This document shows, piece after piece, positions 1-8,576 of a stretch of DNA of 64,000 bases; within the stretch, counting starts at the first letter, position 1; each line of letters opens with the position of its first letter. A program made the translations under genes and the position numbers. The notes beneath the pieces were generated by a model that did no database searches, was not told the origin of the DNA, and saw nothing but the letters and a program-made list of their open reading frames with translations. The stretch is from positions 434,001-498,000 of the forward strand of contig CBDFKJ010000008.1 of assembly GCA_965248805.1 (NCBI GenBank). The letters are read 5' to 3'. Origin of the DNA: CBDFKJ01 sp965248805 (lineage in GTDB: Bacteria; Pseudomonadota; Alphaproteobacteria; UBA6615).

Positions 1-2590
1 CTGCCTCCCGATCGCCATCAGTCGGCAGGCGTTTGCACACGAAGCCGCCCTTGGAGCCGACGGGAACGATGACGGCGTTCTTGACCATCTGTGACTTCAT
101 CAGGCCAAGCACCTCGGTGCGGAAGTCCTCGCGCCGGTCCGACCAGCGCAAGCCGCCGCGCGCGACGGCGCCGCCGCGCAGATGAATGCCCTCCATGCGC
201 GGGCTGTAGACGAAGATCTCGCGCCACGGGCGCGGGCTGGGCAACTCCTCGATCGCCGCGCTGTCGAGCTTGAACGACAGATACGGCTTGGCCGCGCCCT
301 GCGCCGTCGGCTGGAAGAAATTGGTGCGCAGCGTGGCGTCGACCAGATTGGCGAAGCGCCGGATGATGCGATCCTCATCGAGGCTGGCAACCGCCTCCAA
401 ATCGCTCTCGATGTTTGCACGCAACGCGCCCTCACGCTGCTTTGCCACCTTGCGCCGCGCCGGATCGAACCGTGCGTGGAACAGATCGACAATCGATCGC
501 GCCAGACCGGGATTGGAGCCCAGCGTCTGCTCCATGTACTCTTGGGAGAATGCAATGCGTGCTTGGCGCAGATACTTGCAGTAGGCGCGCACCACGATGA
601 TGTCGCGCCATTCAAGCTCCGCCTTCAGGACCAGACTGTTGAAGCCATCATCTTCAACGTCGCCGCTCCAAATGCGCGCGAAGGCGGCGTGAAACGCCTC
701 GCGTATGGCACCGACGTCGATCGGTGCGCCATCGCGGCTTTGCATTTTCAGATCGTGGATCCAGATCGAGTTGCCCGAATCGCCGGCGGACAACAGGTGC
801 GGCCGTTCGCCGAGCACCCGCAGCCCCATTTGCTCGAGCATCGGTAACACATCGGACAACGCGATCGGCTCATTCAGGGCGTAGAGCTTCAGCCGGGTGA
901 CGTTGGCGGCGTCCTCGATGTGTCGGTAGAGATTGATGCTGAGAGAGCCTTGCGCGCACGCTTCCTCCGCCATTTCGAGGTCATGGACCGCCACGACCGG
1001 CGTCGTCACCTCTTCGTATCCGGGAGAGAAGCCCTCGCCGAAGCGGCGGTACAGCCGCAGACCCGCTTCCTCACCCTTGGCGTCAACGAGCGCCGCGCGC
1101 AGCTTGTCGGTCCACGACCGCGCGATCTCAATCAACGTCGCTTCGATCTGTTCGATGTCGAAGGACGGAATGTTGCCGGGCTCGGTGGCGATGGAGAACA
1201 GCACGCGCGCCAGGGCAGAATCGGTCGCCACATGCGGCTCGTAGGCAGTGATCGTGCCGTTCAGGGCATGATCGAGGAGGGTGCCGAAGCGCTTGCGCAG
1301 GTTGCTGTTGTAGCGGTCACGCGGCACATAGATCAGTGCGGTCACGAAGCGCTCGAACGGATCGCGGCGTACAAACAGCGCCGTACGCTGGCGTTCCTGC
1401 AAATGCAGGATGCCCATCGCGTTGGTGAACAATTCGTCGTCGCTGATCTGGAACAGCTCGTCGCGCGGATACGTCTCCAATACGTGCGCCAGCGCCTTCC
1501 CGTCATGGCTTGCTGGCGGAAACTCCGCGCGCGCGATCACGCCGTCGATCTTACGCCGCAGCAGCGGGATCGCTGTCGGGCTGCGGCTATAGGCCGCCGA
1601 AGTGAACAAGCCGGCAAACATGCGCTCGCCGGCCACCTTGCCTTGCGCGTCGAATTTCTTGATCGCGATGACATCCATTTGCACGTTTCGGTGAACGCGC
1701 GAACTCTGGTTCGCCTTGGTCACCATCAACGGCGTCGGCGCTTGAATAAACGCGCGCACATCCGCCGGTAGCTGTGCCAACTCGCGCCAGTTTTCGAACA
1801 CGTCGCGTTCGGGATCGCGCAGGATGCCCAGCCCGCCCGGTACGACCCGCATGTGTTCGGCGCCGGCATCTCCGGCGATGTCATACTCGCGATAGCCCAG
1901 AAAGGTGAAATGATGGTCGGCGATCCATTCAACGAACGCGATCGCTTCCGCCACCGCCGAGTGGTCGAGCTCCCGTGGCAGCTGCTTCAGCTCGTCGACC
2001 ACACCCAGGGCGCGCTCGCACATGCTCGGCCAGTCGGCGACGGAGGTGCGGACGTCGTCGAGCACCGCGGCGATTGCCTGCTCGAGCTCAACGAGCGTGT
2101 CGCGCGAGGTTTGCTCCTCGATCTCTGCATGCATGAACGACTCGGCCGGACTCGCGGTGTCGGCAAGCTTCTTCACGGTCCCGGTCGTGGTGCGCCCGAC
2201 CCGCAGGATGGGATGAATGACCAAATGGACGGTGAGCCCGCGGCGGTTGAGCTCACCGGCCACCGAGTCGACCAAGAACGGCATGTCGTCATGCACGATC
2301 TCGATGACGGTGTGGCGCGAGCGCCAGCCGTGCTCTTGCAACTTTGGATTGAAGACCCGGATGTTGGCGCTGCCGGCGATCCGCTTGTGGCCGAATTGCC
2401 AGAACGACAGCGCGGTACCATAGAACGCCTCAGGGTCCTGACCGATCATATCGACCGATGGCACGTTGGCGTAGAACGACCGCACGAACGTCTCCGCCTG
2501 CTTCGCCCTCTCGCCGGAGAGCCTTTCATGAACGATCGCGGCGATGCGTTCGACAAGCTCGGCTTTCAACTGCTCGGCGCGCGGCGACAT
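1..2590 (-). CDS. NAD-dependent glutamate dehydrogenase, large type, N-terminal 863 residues (3' end outside window)
   Basis: N-terminal part of the roughly 1,600-residue bacterial NAD-glutamate dehydrogenase, a cytoplasmic enzyme that deaminates glutamate to 2-oxoglutarate and ammonium. The frame is open from the start to the window edge. Seen: DMPFLVDSV near residue 105 in the N-terminal regulatory region, YVPRDRYN near residue 420, and the beginning of the catalytic domain near residue 812 (GGLRWSDRREDFRTE, then KNAVIVPVGSKGG with the family's catalytic lysines). Start choice: AGGAG lies nine bases before the ATG at 2590 but directly abuts the alternative ATG at 2599, so 2590 is preferred. 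The gene is transcribed away from the IS630 copy, whose left end lies about 150 bp upstream and could separate it from distal promoter elements. Identity is secure; the C-terminus is not visible. Confidence 0.95.
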   Translation of the reverse strand, partial: MSPRAEQLKAELVERIAAIVHERLSGERAKQAETFVRSFYANVPSVDMIGQDPEAFYGTALSFWQFGHKRIAGSANIRVFNPKLQEHGWRSRHTVIEIVHDDMPFLVDSVAGELNRRGLTVHLVIHPILRVGRTTTGTVKKLADTASPAESFMHAEIEEQTSRDTLVELEQAIAAVLDDVRTSVADWPSMCERALGVVDELKQLPRELDHSAVAEAIAFVEWIADHHFTFLGYREYDIAGDAGAEHMRVVPGGLGILRDPERDVFENWRELAQLPADVRAFIQAPTPLMVTKANQSSRVHRNVQMDVIAIKKFDAQGKVAGERMFAGLFTSAAYSRSPTAIPLLRRKIDGVIARAEFPPASHDGKALAHVLETYPRDELFQISDDELFTNAMGILHLQERQRTALFVRRDPFERFVTALIYVPRDRYNSNLRKRFGTLLDHALNGTITAYEPHVATDSALARVLFSIATEPGNIPSFDIEQIEATLIEIARSWTDKLRAALVDAKGEEAGLRLYRRFGEGFSPGYEEVTTPVVAVHDLEMAEEACAQGSLSINLYRHIEDAANVTRLKLYALNEPIALSDVLPMLEQMGLRVLGERPHLLSAGDSGNSIWIHDLKMQSRDGAPIDVGAIREAFHAAFARIWSGDVEDDGFNSLVLKAELEWRDIIVVRAYCKYLRQARIAFSQEYMEQTLGSNPGLARSIVDLFHARFDPARRKVAKQREGALRANIESDLEAVASLDEDRIIRRFANLVDATLRTNFFQPTAQGAAKPYLSFKLDSAAIEELPSPRPWREIFVYSPRMEGIHLRGGAVARGGLRWSDRREDFRTEVLGLMKSQMVKNAVIVPVGSKGGFVCKRLPTDGDREA

Positions 2591-2743
2591 GGCGATCATC
2601 TCCTGGGGCTCACTAAAAAGCGGCCGTGTGTAGGCGTGCGAAACACCGGCCAGAGTACGCCTGAGATTTGGCCAAATTCATTAATATCAAGTAGCTGCCG
2701 ACCGCACGCCGCGACCCTCAACCAATCGTGACAGAGCCGCCTA

Positions 2744-3884
2744 GTGGATTGATCGGAATGAAAGAGTCCGAATTGGGATTCCGTATTTTGCTGTGTTATG
2801 CGAATCTGGCGCATGCGCAGTGGAATCTCCTTCACCCTATCCGCCGGCGACCGTCAGCGATTGCGCGCGGTCGTCGCGGATCCCAAGAGCCCGCAGAAAC
2901 ACGTCTGGCGGGCACATATTGTCCTTCTCAGCGGCGAGGGTCTGGGCACCTCGGCGATCATGACCGAGACCGGCAAGTCCAAGACCTGCGTGTGGCGCTG
3001 GCAAGAGCGGTTCATGCACGAGGGTGTCGGCGGCCTGCTTCGCGACAAGTCCCGTCCGCCCGGCAAGGCGCCGGTCCCGCTCGATCGTGTCGCCGAGATC
3101 GTGCGCCTGACGCAGCAACCGCCGCCGTTTGAGGCGACCCACTGGACGTTGCGCGCGATGGCCAGGGCGGCCGGTATTGCCGCCTCGACGGTGCAGGCGA
3201 TCTGGAAGGCTCACGGTCTCAGCCCGCACCGCTGGCGCAACTTCAAGCTGTCGACCGACCCTGCCTTCGCCGAGAAACTCACCGATATCGTCGGCCTGTA
3301 TGTCGACCCGCCGGCCCATGCGGTGGTGTTGTCGATCGATGAGAAGTCACAGATCCAGGCGCTCGACCGCCGGTCTGCCGATGAAGAAGGGACGCGCCGG
3401 CACCATGACCCATAACTACAAACGGCACGGCACGACCACGCTGTTTGCGGCGCTCAACGTTCTGGACGGAACGGTGATCGGCCAGAACATGCAGCGCCAC
3501 CGCCATCAGGAGTTCATCCGCTTCCTCAACCGCATCGAGCGCACGGTGCCGGCGGACAAGGCCATCCACGCGATCGTCGACAACTACGCGGCGCACAACA
3601 AGGACAAGGTCCGCGCCTGGCTCGCCCGCCATCCACGCTGGACTTTCCACTTCACACCGACCTCCTGCTCGTGGCTCAATGCCGTCGAGGGCTTCTTCGC
3701 AAAACTCACCCGGCGGCGGCTCAAGCACGGCGTCTTCCATTCCGTCGTCGATCTCCAGGCCGCAATCAACCGCTTCGTCCGCGAATACAATGCGGCCAAC
3801 CCACAGCCATTCATATGGAAAGCCGACCCCGACGACATCATCGCAGCCCGAAACCGAGGGTTCCAAACGTTGGAATCAATCCAC
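2744..3884 (+). mobile_element. IS630-family insertion sequence, copy 1, with TA target duplication
   Basis: The ends share a 13-bp inverted repeat that reads CTAGTGGATTGAT from both outside edges, including the duplicated TA (2742-2743 and 3885-3886). TA duplication is standard for IS630/Tc1-mariner elements. The element is about 1.14 kb. On the right it landed in the TAG stop codon of the minus-strand gene ending at 3884. Joining the two flanks across one TA also gives TAG at that place, so the insertion left that gene's stop unchanged. Confidence 0.88.
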
Positions 3885-3887
3885 TAG
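2798..3887 (+). pseudogene. IS630-family transposase, frameshifted
   Basis: DDE transposase of the IS630 family. The first frame (2798-3415) has the N-terminal helix-turn-helix region and reaches the catalytic SIDEKSQIQALDR motif. The second frame carries GLPMKKGRAGTM, IVDNYAAHNKDKV (second Asp) and TSCSWLNAVEGFF (catalytic Glu) and ends in TAG at 3885-3887, formed from the duplicated target TA. The frames part just after QALDR. Intact relatives usually read DRTQPGLP there, so about 8 bp appear to be missing. The second copy at 9.0-9.6 kb has the same lesion, so both descend from an already broken element. A +1 programmed shift is possible but less likely, because the lost residues are conserved in the family. 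Confidence 0.85.
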
Positions 3888-5361
3888 GACGGAACCGCGT
3901 GCACCGAAATTCGGCGCAGCGTATAGACGCCGCCTTCGTTGAGTATGCGCACGCCGGTGAAGCGCTGCACGTAGCCGCGATCGGTGACGCGCATCACCTC
4001 GCCACCGTCGACCCATACCGTCATCTCGCCCTGCGGTGTGCGGCGCCACTGGATCTCCCGCGGTTGCGCCGGTGCATCGCCGGCGGGCACCTCGACACCG
4101 TCGATCACCACTTCGCGGCCGTCACCCAGGCGCAGCAGCTCGAGCGACAGCCCCGCCGCTCCGGGCTGCACCGCGAGCGCGTAACCCTGCGAGCGGGCCC
4201 GACTGCGATAGACCCAAAGACGCTGTGCCGCATCGCCGCCTCCCGGCGCGTGGTCAGCCCGGACGCGGCGGCAGCATCGAACGCGCCCTCGGCCAGCGTC
4301 CAGATGGTCCCGGCGGTGTAATCGCCGTCGCCGAAGCTGTCATCGAAGACGAGCTGGCGCCACGGCCAGTCATGGCGCGCGACCAAGTCGCGCAGTTGAC
4401 CCAGATACCGCGGATTGGCCCCGCCTTCGGCATTGGCGCGCGCGATGCGGGCATTGAGTTCGTCGACAGCGTGCTGGGTGTCGGGATCGAAACCGGCCGG
4501 GGCCTGCGGCACCTCGATCGCGGCGACTTCGGGCAGTGCCGCCTGTTGCGGCACCGCGGCAGGTGGCGCGGCCACAGCCGGCTGCGGCTGCGCCGCCGGC
4601 GGCGTCACGACCGGTGCGGCAGCCGCCTGCCGTGCTGTAATGCTGGCGTCGAGCCGATCCAACAGGGCTGTCGTCGGGCGGCCATCGACCGGAATGCCGG
4701 TGTTGGCCTGGTAAGTTTCGATCGCGCTGCGGGTGCGCCGGCCCATCAGCCCGTCCGCCGGCCCCGGATCATAACCGAGCTGCGCCAGCCGCGATTGCGT
4801 GCCGGCGACGATCTCCCGCTCGGTCATCGCTGGACGCGCTGGCGCGGCCGGAGCCGCGGCCTGCGCCGGCGGCGCGGCGAGCGCGGCACGCCGCTGGTTC
4901 GCCAGGTTCTGCGCGGACACCACCTGGCTGCCGCTCATGCGCTGCGCCGTCAAATCGCGCGCCGCACCGGCGTCGGGGTGGTTAGCCTCGGCCGCCAGCG
5001 TCAGCCACGCGAATGCCTCGACCAGGTCTTGCGAAACGCCCGTGCCATAGCGGCGCATCATGCCGATCTGGAACTGCGCCTCCGGCTCGCCTTGCTGCGC
5101 TGCAGCGCCGAGCCACCGCGCCGCTTCGCCGTAGTTCAGCGGCGTGCCGATACCCTTCTGATGCAGCTCACCGAGAATGAGTTGGGCGTCGCCTAAACCC
5201 TGCTCCGCCAGCGGCCGGCATAGCCGGAGCGCCTCGCCGTAGTTGGCGTTGGCATGGGCCTGCTCGCAGCGAAAGGCCGCGATCGGATCGACGCCCTGGG
5301 CGCCGGCCGCGGTTGCTAACAGGACCAGTAGGCAAATCGGTATCGTGCGCATGACAGCCAT
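3884..5361 (-). pseudogene. Secreted Sel1-repeat / peptidoglycan-binding protein, frameshifted near its 3' end
   Basis: The product begins with a signal peptide (MRTIPICLLVLLATAAGAQG when read from the ATG at 5352; the ATG at 5361 is the alternative). Sel1-like repeats follow (residues about 30-130, with AEQGLGDAQLILGELHQKG and AAQQGEPEAQFQIGMM), then a Pro/Ala-rich linker and a peptidoglycan-binding_1 domain (SRLAQLGYDPGPADGLMGRRT). The reading frame changes between about 4225 and 4260, and the C-terminal 95 or so residues continue in another minus-strand frame, ending in AVPS and TAG at 3884. One missing or extra base explains this. The role is probably in the envelope; Sel1 repeats mediate protein contacts. 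The stop codon shares its TA with the IS630 target duplication. Whether the shift is a true mutation or a sequencing error cannot be decided here. Confidence 0.7.
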
Positions 5362-5473
5362 CCCGGCCTTGGTTTCGAGCGCCTCTTTGGGCGCTGCTCC
5401 ATGTTAGGGCCTGCGGCGGCGGCGCGAAAGGCGCCGCGTTTCGGCCGGCTGTCGGTCTGCAACTGGAGGGATC

Positions 5474-5514
5474 TGGAGCGGGAGACGAGATTCGACCCTC
5501 GCGTTGGCAACGAG
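5474..5514 (-). other. tRNA-Gly 3'-half fragment (candidate relic attachment site)
   Basis: Read on the minus strand, this matches the anticodon loop through the acceptor 3' end, including CCA, of the intact tRNA-Gly(GCC) at 11135-11209, with about 8 bp of the T-arm missing and one substitution. Tyrosine integrases commonly duplicate the 3' part of a tRNA gene when an island integrates. Integrase debris begins 60 bp away, so this is best read as the far attachment site of a decayed island ending at the intact tRNA. It is not a functional tRNA. Confidence 0.65.
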
Positions 5515-5573
5515 CTGCTATTTCCTCTCATAGCGACACATGGCAGCGCACAACTCCTTGCCATCCCGCACGA

Positions 5574-5915
5574 ATGCCGACGCCGCCGAAGAAGACGCTG
5601 CCGGTTCTCGGGATCAAGAGGATCATGCTGCCTCCGACCGGTCGCGTCGAACACTGGGACGCTGCCTTGCCGGACTTCGGCCTCCGGGTCAGTGCCCGCG
5701 GTAGCGCGTGCGGTCGCGCGAGACTATTTAGTCAATATCGCCATGGATGAAGACCCTGCTGCCCATCGGAAGCGCAGGGACAGAACCTTTGTGACGTTGC
5801 GACGGACGACGTCTACCTGAAGGCAAAGCGGGACGCCCTATCGCGCTGGGCAGACCACGTGACCGCAATCGTCGCGGCTTCGCCGGAGGCTGCCGCACCT
5901 TGTGGGCATGAGCGG
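5574..5915 (+). pseudogene. Tyrosine integrase remnant (N-terminal and C-terminal pieces, interior deleted)
   Basis: A short frame from ATG 5574 reads MPTPPKKTLPVLGIKR then PPTGRVEHWDAALPDFGLRV, typical of the Arm-DNA-binding start of island and phage tyrosine integrases. A little further on, another frame gives DPAAHRKRRDRTF, and a third gives DVYLKAKRDALSRWADHVTA, like the usual C-terminal tail after the catalytic Tyr. The core with the Arg-His-Arg-Tyr residues is gone and the pieces lie in different frames. Its place beside the tRNA-Gly fragment fits an integrase that once served this site. Recognition is by pattern only and the fragments are short. Confidence 0.55.
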
Positions 5916-5996
5916 TCCCAGGCGCCGAGGGCTAGTCTCCCGCATGGTGAGTTTTTCCAGCACGGGCGACCTGACCCGGACGGGCAGGTCGGGCAG

Positions 5997-6347
5997 CTAG
6001 AACCGGGCCGCCAGTTCCTTCATACATGCGTTTGCGACGGCGCGATTGGGTTCGTTTGACCCCGGCATCGTGGCCCAGCCCGCCTTCATGAGCACGTCGT
6101 TGCGTTGAAAGGCGCTCGCATCCTTCAACTGGGCGAGCGTCTCCACGACTTGCGGATCCTGTTCGGACTGTTCGATGCAGATCGGCAGCAGAGCGGCAAC
6201 GACTTCAAGCCTCGCCTGATTTGCCACCATCTTCATGGCCTTGCCGGTTGTCATCCATCCGCCCCACGAGAAGCCGACGATCGCGAGCGCGATTGCGCCG
6301 GCCGCGGCGCCATAGAGTGCGGGTTTCAGCGATTCGGATTTATTCAT
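5997..6347 (-). CDS. Conserved hypothetical protein with one N-terminal membrane segment
   Basis: A 116-residue protein starting MNKSESLKPALYGAAAG. GGAGGA lies 7 bases before the ATG at 6347, which decides the start over an in-frame upstream codon at 6362. One hydrophobic segment (about residues 11-29, ALYGAAAGAIALAIVGFSW) is followed by a soluble part containing two cysteines (ICIEQ and NACMKEL). I recognise it only as a type of small hypothetical found in alphaproteobacteria; the function is unknown. It lies inside the proposed tRNA-Gly island and is transcribed in the same direction as the other small genes there. Confidence 0.7.
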   Translation of the reverse strand: MNKSESLKPALYGAAAGAIALAIVGFSWGGWMTTGKAMKMVANQARLEVVAALLPICIEQSEQDPQVVETLAQLKDASAFQRNDVLMKAGWATMPGSNEPNRAVANACMKELAARF

Positions 6348-6474
6348 TAGTGTCTCCTCCAATTAGAGCATGAATTCACATGAACGATTTTTCTTGCGCC
6401 CACGATTTACGGGCATTTCGGCGATTCGTTCACAACGCGATTGAGACATCGGCCGGTTCTCTCCCGGACATACA

Positions 6475-6672
6475 TCATCGGCGTCCGCTGGCTGGATGTG
6501 GCTGCGACAGTGCACCCCTCCGCCACGCAACCGAAGTCTTGCAGTGCGAGCAGATCCGCTCGCCGGCCCATTCGCTGTGGAACGCGGCTCGGCACCTAAG
6601 ACAATGGCGAAGCTTGGGTGCGACCGCGGCGGGCTGATCGGCTGGCGCATCTGTCGGTAGGTAATGGCTCAT
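6475..6672 (-). CDS. Small zinc-ribbon protein
   Basis: A 65-residue protein with CLRCRAAFHSEWAGERICSH followed by CK: two CxxC knuckles spaced like a treble-clef or zinc-ribbon fold, in a form common in small alphaproteobacterial proteins of unknown role. Its ATG overlaps the stop of the upstream gene in an ATGA (6669-6672), which indicates translational coupling and fixes the start. The C-terminus (SQPHPASGRR) is low in recognisable features. Confidence 0.6.
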   Translation of the reverse strand: MSHYLPTDAPADQPAAVAPKLRHCLRCRAAFHSEWAGERICSHCKTSVAWRRGALSQPHPASGRR

Positions 6673-6980
6673 GAACGTTCATTCGCTCGGTCTGACAACC
6701 GTGTGAGATCGTCGAGCGCATGGGCGATGAGCTTCTTGCGGCGCGGATCCCGAGCCTCCGGTGTGGCGGCGAATAGCTGTATGAGATACTCCGCCTTGGC
6801 CGCGGCCTCCGGCCAAGTCTCCGCTGGAGCGGCCAGGAGAAGTTTCTCGAGTTCTTCCTGGCGACGTCGCAAAGCCGCCTGATCGGCCTGAAACTCATGG
6901 AGGCGATGACGGCGAATTTCTGTCGCTTTCTGAGCGGCCATGCCGCGGCGCTCGTCGAGGTCGACCGGGTCGTCCATCAT
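6669..6980 (-). CDS. Small conserved hypothetical protein (MDDPVDLDERRGMAAQKATE type)
   Basis: About 103 residues, predicted mostly helical and highly charged: DLDERRGMAAQKATEIRR, QADQAALRRRQEELEK, then DPRRKKLIAHALDDLTRL. I recognise the pattern as a conserved alphaproteobacterial small protein without assigned function. The start is taken at one of two adjacent ATGs (6980 or 6977) preceded by AGAAAGG; a longer frame to 7079 lacks family-like sequence. It forms a two-gene operon with the zinc-ribbon gene through an ATGA overlap. Coiled-coil character suggests protein interaction, but that is inference. Confidence 0.65.
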   Translation of the reverse strand: MMDDPVDLDERRGMAAQKATEIRRHRLHEFQADQAALRRRQEELEKLLLAAPAETWPEAAAKAEYLIQLFAATPEARDPRRKKLIAHALDDLTRLSDRANERS

Positions 6981-7116
6981 GGCCTCATACCTTTCTTCTG
7001 ATTGCCGTTTGGCGCCGATCATCGCCGGCGTCTCCGCGTTTCTGCCCTTGCCACTTCTGGTCAGCACGGCGTTCCGCATCGAGACGTCTGTTCAGCTCTC
7101 GCAATGCCGGAATATC

Positions 7117-7230
7117 TCAAAAATCCTCCCCTGCCAGGATATGGGCGTAAGAGCCCTTACGGCGGCACGCATAGGCTTTGTCCGCAACCTCATGGATCCG
7201 TTCCCGTGCGGCATCGAACGTGACCTTGCC
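7117..7230 (-). pseudogene. DUF1488-type gene, C-terminal remnant
   Basis: The minus-strand frame ending at TGA 7117 reads FDAARERIHEVADKAYACR and then KGSYAHILAGEDF, close to the end of DUF1488 proteins (FDxxRDRI...YARG.KGSY.L..DF). The N-terminal half is missing, cut off where IS3 debris begins at about 7235. DUF1488 proteins have no known activity. Confidence 0.5.
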
Positions 7231-7234
7231 CCCG

Positions 7235-7340
7235 TTATGCCCCCACAGCTGAGTAGAATCTGTTCCGGTTGTGGCCCTGTTGGGACCGGGTTGCATACTG
7301 CATCGGAGTGAGCCCGTCGAGGCTCGTGTGGGGCCGATGG
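7235..7340 (-). pseudogene. IS3-family OrfB transposase, C-terminal scrap
   Basis: The minus-strand frame ending at TAA 7235 gives HRPHTSLDGLTPMQYATRSQ, the usual end of IS3-group OrfB (N.RPHSSL...TP.EF), after the catalytic core. About 35 codons remain. It is fused directly to IS5 debris at 7340. Confidence 0.6.
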
Positions 7341-7625
7341 GTGCCGCGCGGCCAGGATCAGAACCTTGAGCATCGCCACCGCATCGTAGGCCGGGCGGCC
7401 ACCTTTCGATCCGTCCGAATAGCCCAGCGCCGCCTCAAGCGGCGCGCGGAAAATCTTGAAGTCGACGACCTTTGCCAGCACCTCCAACGGATCACCCGTC
7501 GCCGAAAGCTTTCGAAGATGATCCGGTAAGCCGAACAGACCAGCCTGCCTCATCAATACCTCCTCAAACCGAACCGCCGTAGAGAATCACAACGAGGCAA
7601 AATTCACGAGGTAAATGGAGGCGTC
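7340..7625 (-). mobile_element. IS5-family fragment: terminal repeat plus transposase N-terminus
   Basis: These 286 bp match, almost base for base, the right-hand end of the intact IS5-type element at 24469-25760. They include the terminal TGGACGCC end (plus strand GGCGTCCA at 7618-7625), the untranslated leader and the first 60 or so codons (LPDHLRKLSATGDPLEVLAK). The rest of the element is missing; the sequence switches to IS3 debris at 7340. The outer end truncates the small gene at 7587-7787. Confidence 0.85.
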
Positions 7626-7787
7626 CATCTGGGTCGAACGCCGGCGGTAAGCCGGATAGGAAATGGCTTCCACAAGCTCCTCATCCGTCTCCACGCGATA
7701 GGCGCCCGCCGGCAGTGCCTCATCGAATCCGGTAAGGACGAGCGGCCTGCTGAAGGTCACTGTCGTCTTGTTCGTGCGCATCGTCAT
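7587..7787 (-). CDS. Small hypothetical protein with its C-terminus replaced by IS sequence
   Basis: A 66-residue frame starting MTMRTNKTTVTFSRPLVL; AGGAGG six bases upstream fixes the ATG at 7787. The core reads PAGAYRVETDEELVEAISYP, resembling small alphaproteobacterial proteins in which a TVTF strand is followed by G.Y.VETDEE. The native end is lost: from about residue 54 (MDASIYLVNFASL) the codons come from the terminal repeat and leader of the IS5 fragment. The shortened product may still be made. Function unknown. Confidence 0.55.
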   Translation of the reverse strand: MTMRTNKTTVTFSRPLVLTGFDEALPAGAYRVETDEELVEAISYPAYRRRSTQMDASIYLVNFASL

Positions 7788-7896
7788 CGGACACCTCCTG
7801 GTTGACCGTGGCATCGTCCCGCCGAGGGAAGATGGAGGACGATGCCGCCTCTTCCGCTCCGAATTCTTACGACTTGCGCGGTGGCTGGTGCGCTGT

Positions 7897-8016
7897 CTAC
7901 GGCGACTTGTCCGGCTGTTTTGCGGGCTGATCGGTTGCCGGTGCGCCCTTGGGCTTGGCGGCTGCATCATCCTTGGTCGGCGCGCCTTGCGCGGCGGACC
8001 ATTCCTTAAAAGACAT
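7897..8016 (-). CDS. Small hydrophilic protein, 39 residues
   Basis: ATG at 8016 with AAAGGA upstream, stop at 7897. It starts MSFKEWSAAQGAPTKDDAAA and continues as a Lys/Pro/Ala-rich, probably disordered tail ending QPDKSP. Short proteins beginning MSFK(E/D)W with such tails occur in alphaproteobacteria, often beside stress genes. Function unknown. The good ribosome site and the family-like start support a real gene despite its size. Confidence 0.5.
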   Translation of the reverse strand: MSFKEWSAAQGAPTKDDAAAKPKGAPATDQPAKQPDKSP

Positions 8017-8360
8017 GTGATTCCTTTTTGAAAATAGCAGCATTGATTTGCCGCGCATAATTATATGAGCAGCCGCAGCAGTATTTTCAATACTGACACA
8101 ATGTTTTCATTTCATAATATAGCGACTTCAAACAAATAAATTAAGAGTCACACAGAACCTGCGACGGAGCTCTATGACATAATTTGGAGAATATCCTTTG
8201 ATTCTGCCCGGCGGGTGTCCATATACCATCTCGGGTTTACGTACCAACCTCGGGCTGCCGCTTTGCGCCGACGGGCTGTTACCGCTTTCCCAGTTTTTGG
8301 AACACCGAGATCCGCCGGGCGATGTGTCCGGCGGTCGCGACATGTCGGTTGGAAAGATCT
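8017..8360. other. Intergenic region: AT-rich stretch and long leader of the cold-shock gene
   Basis: About 340 bp without a credible gene. The first half (8040-8190) is clearly AT-rich against the GC-rich surroundings and probably holds the divergent promoters of the 39-residue gene and the cold-shock gene. In the second half a 9-bp inverted repeat, GCCCGGCGG at 8206-8214 and CCGCCGGGC at 8312-8320, could pair in the transcript just before the cspA start. Long structured leaders are usual for cspA-type genes, but no specific element is recognised. Confidence 0.4.
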
Positions 8361-8486
8361 ATGACCAAAGGAACCGTGAAGTGGTTCAACACCGTGCAGG
8401 GCTACGGCTTCATCGCGCCGGACGACGGCGCCAAGGACGCGTTCGTCCACATCGCGGCAGTGGAGAAAGCCGGGCTCACCGGCCTC
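8361..8486 (+). pseudogene. Cold-shock protein (CspA family), truncated after 42 residues
   Basis: The start codon at 8361 has GGAAAG upstream. The frame reads MTKGTVKWFNTVQGYGFIAP then DDGAKDAFVHIAAVEKAGL: the first RNA-binding motif (GYGFI) is intact and the second is partly altered (FVHI). After GLTGL the sequence jumps at 8485 into a 13-bp piece of enoyl-CoA hydratase gene and then IS1595 sequence, so the last third of the OB fold is lost. CspA proteins are single-stranded nucleic-acid chaperones of about 68 residues; this one is unlikely to fold. Confidence 0.85.
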
Positions 8487-8576
8487 AGGAGGGCGCGTTG
8501 TTCAAACCGTGCCTATCCGCTTGACGCATACACGCGCACTAGGGATAGGTTGTGTGCGTACAACGGATAGTGGGTC

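Noticed and set aside
182..2731. Long plus-strand frames at 182-847, 920-1771 and 1853-2731
   Set aside because: They lie opposite the continuous glutamate dehydrogenase frame, whose motifs are unambiguous; these are antisense shadows.
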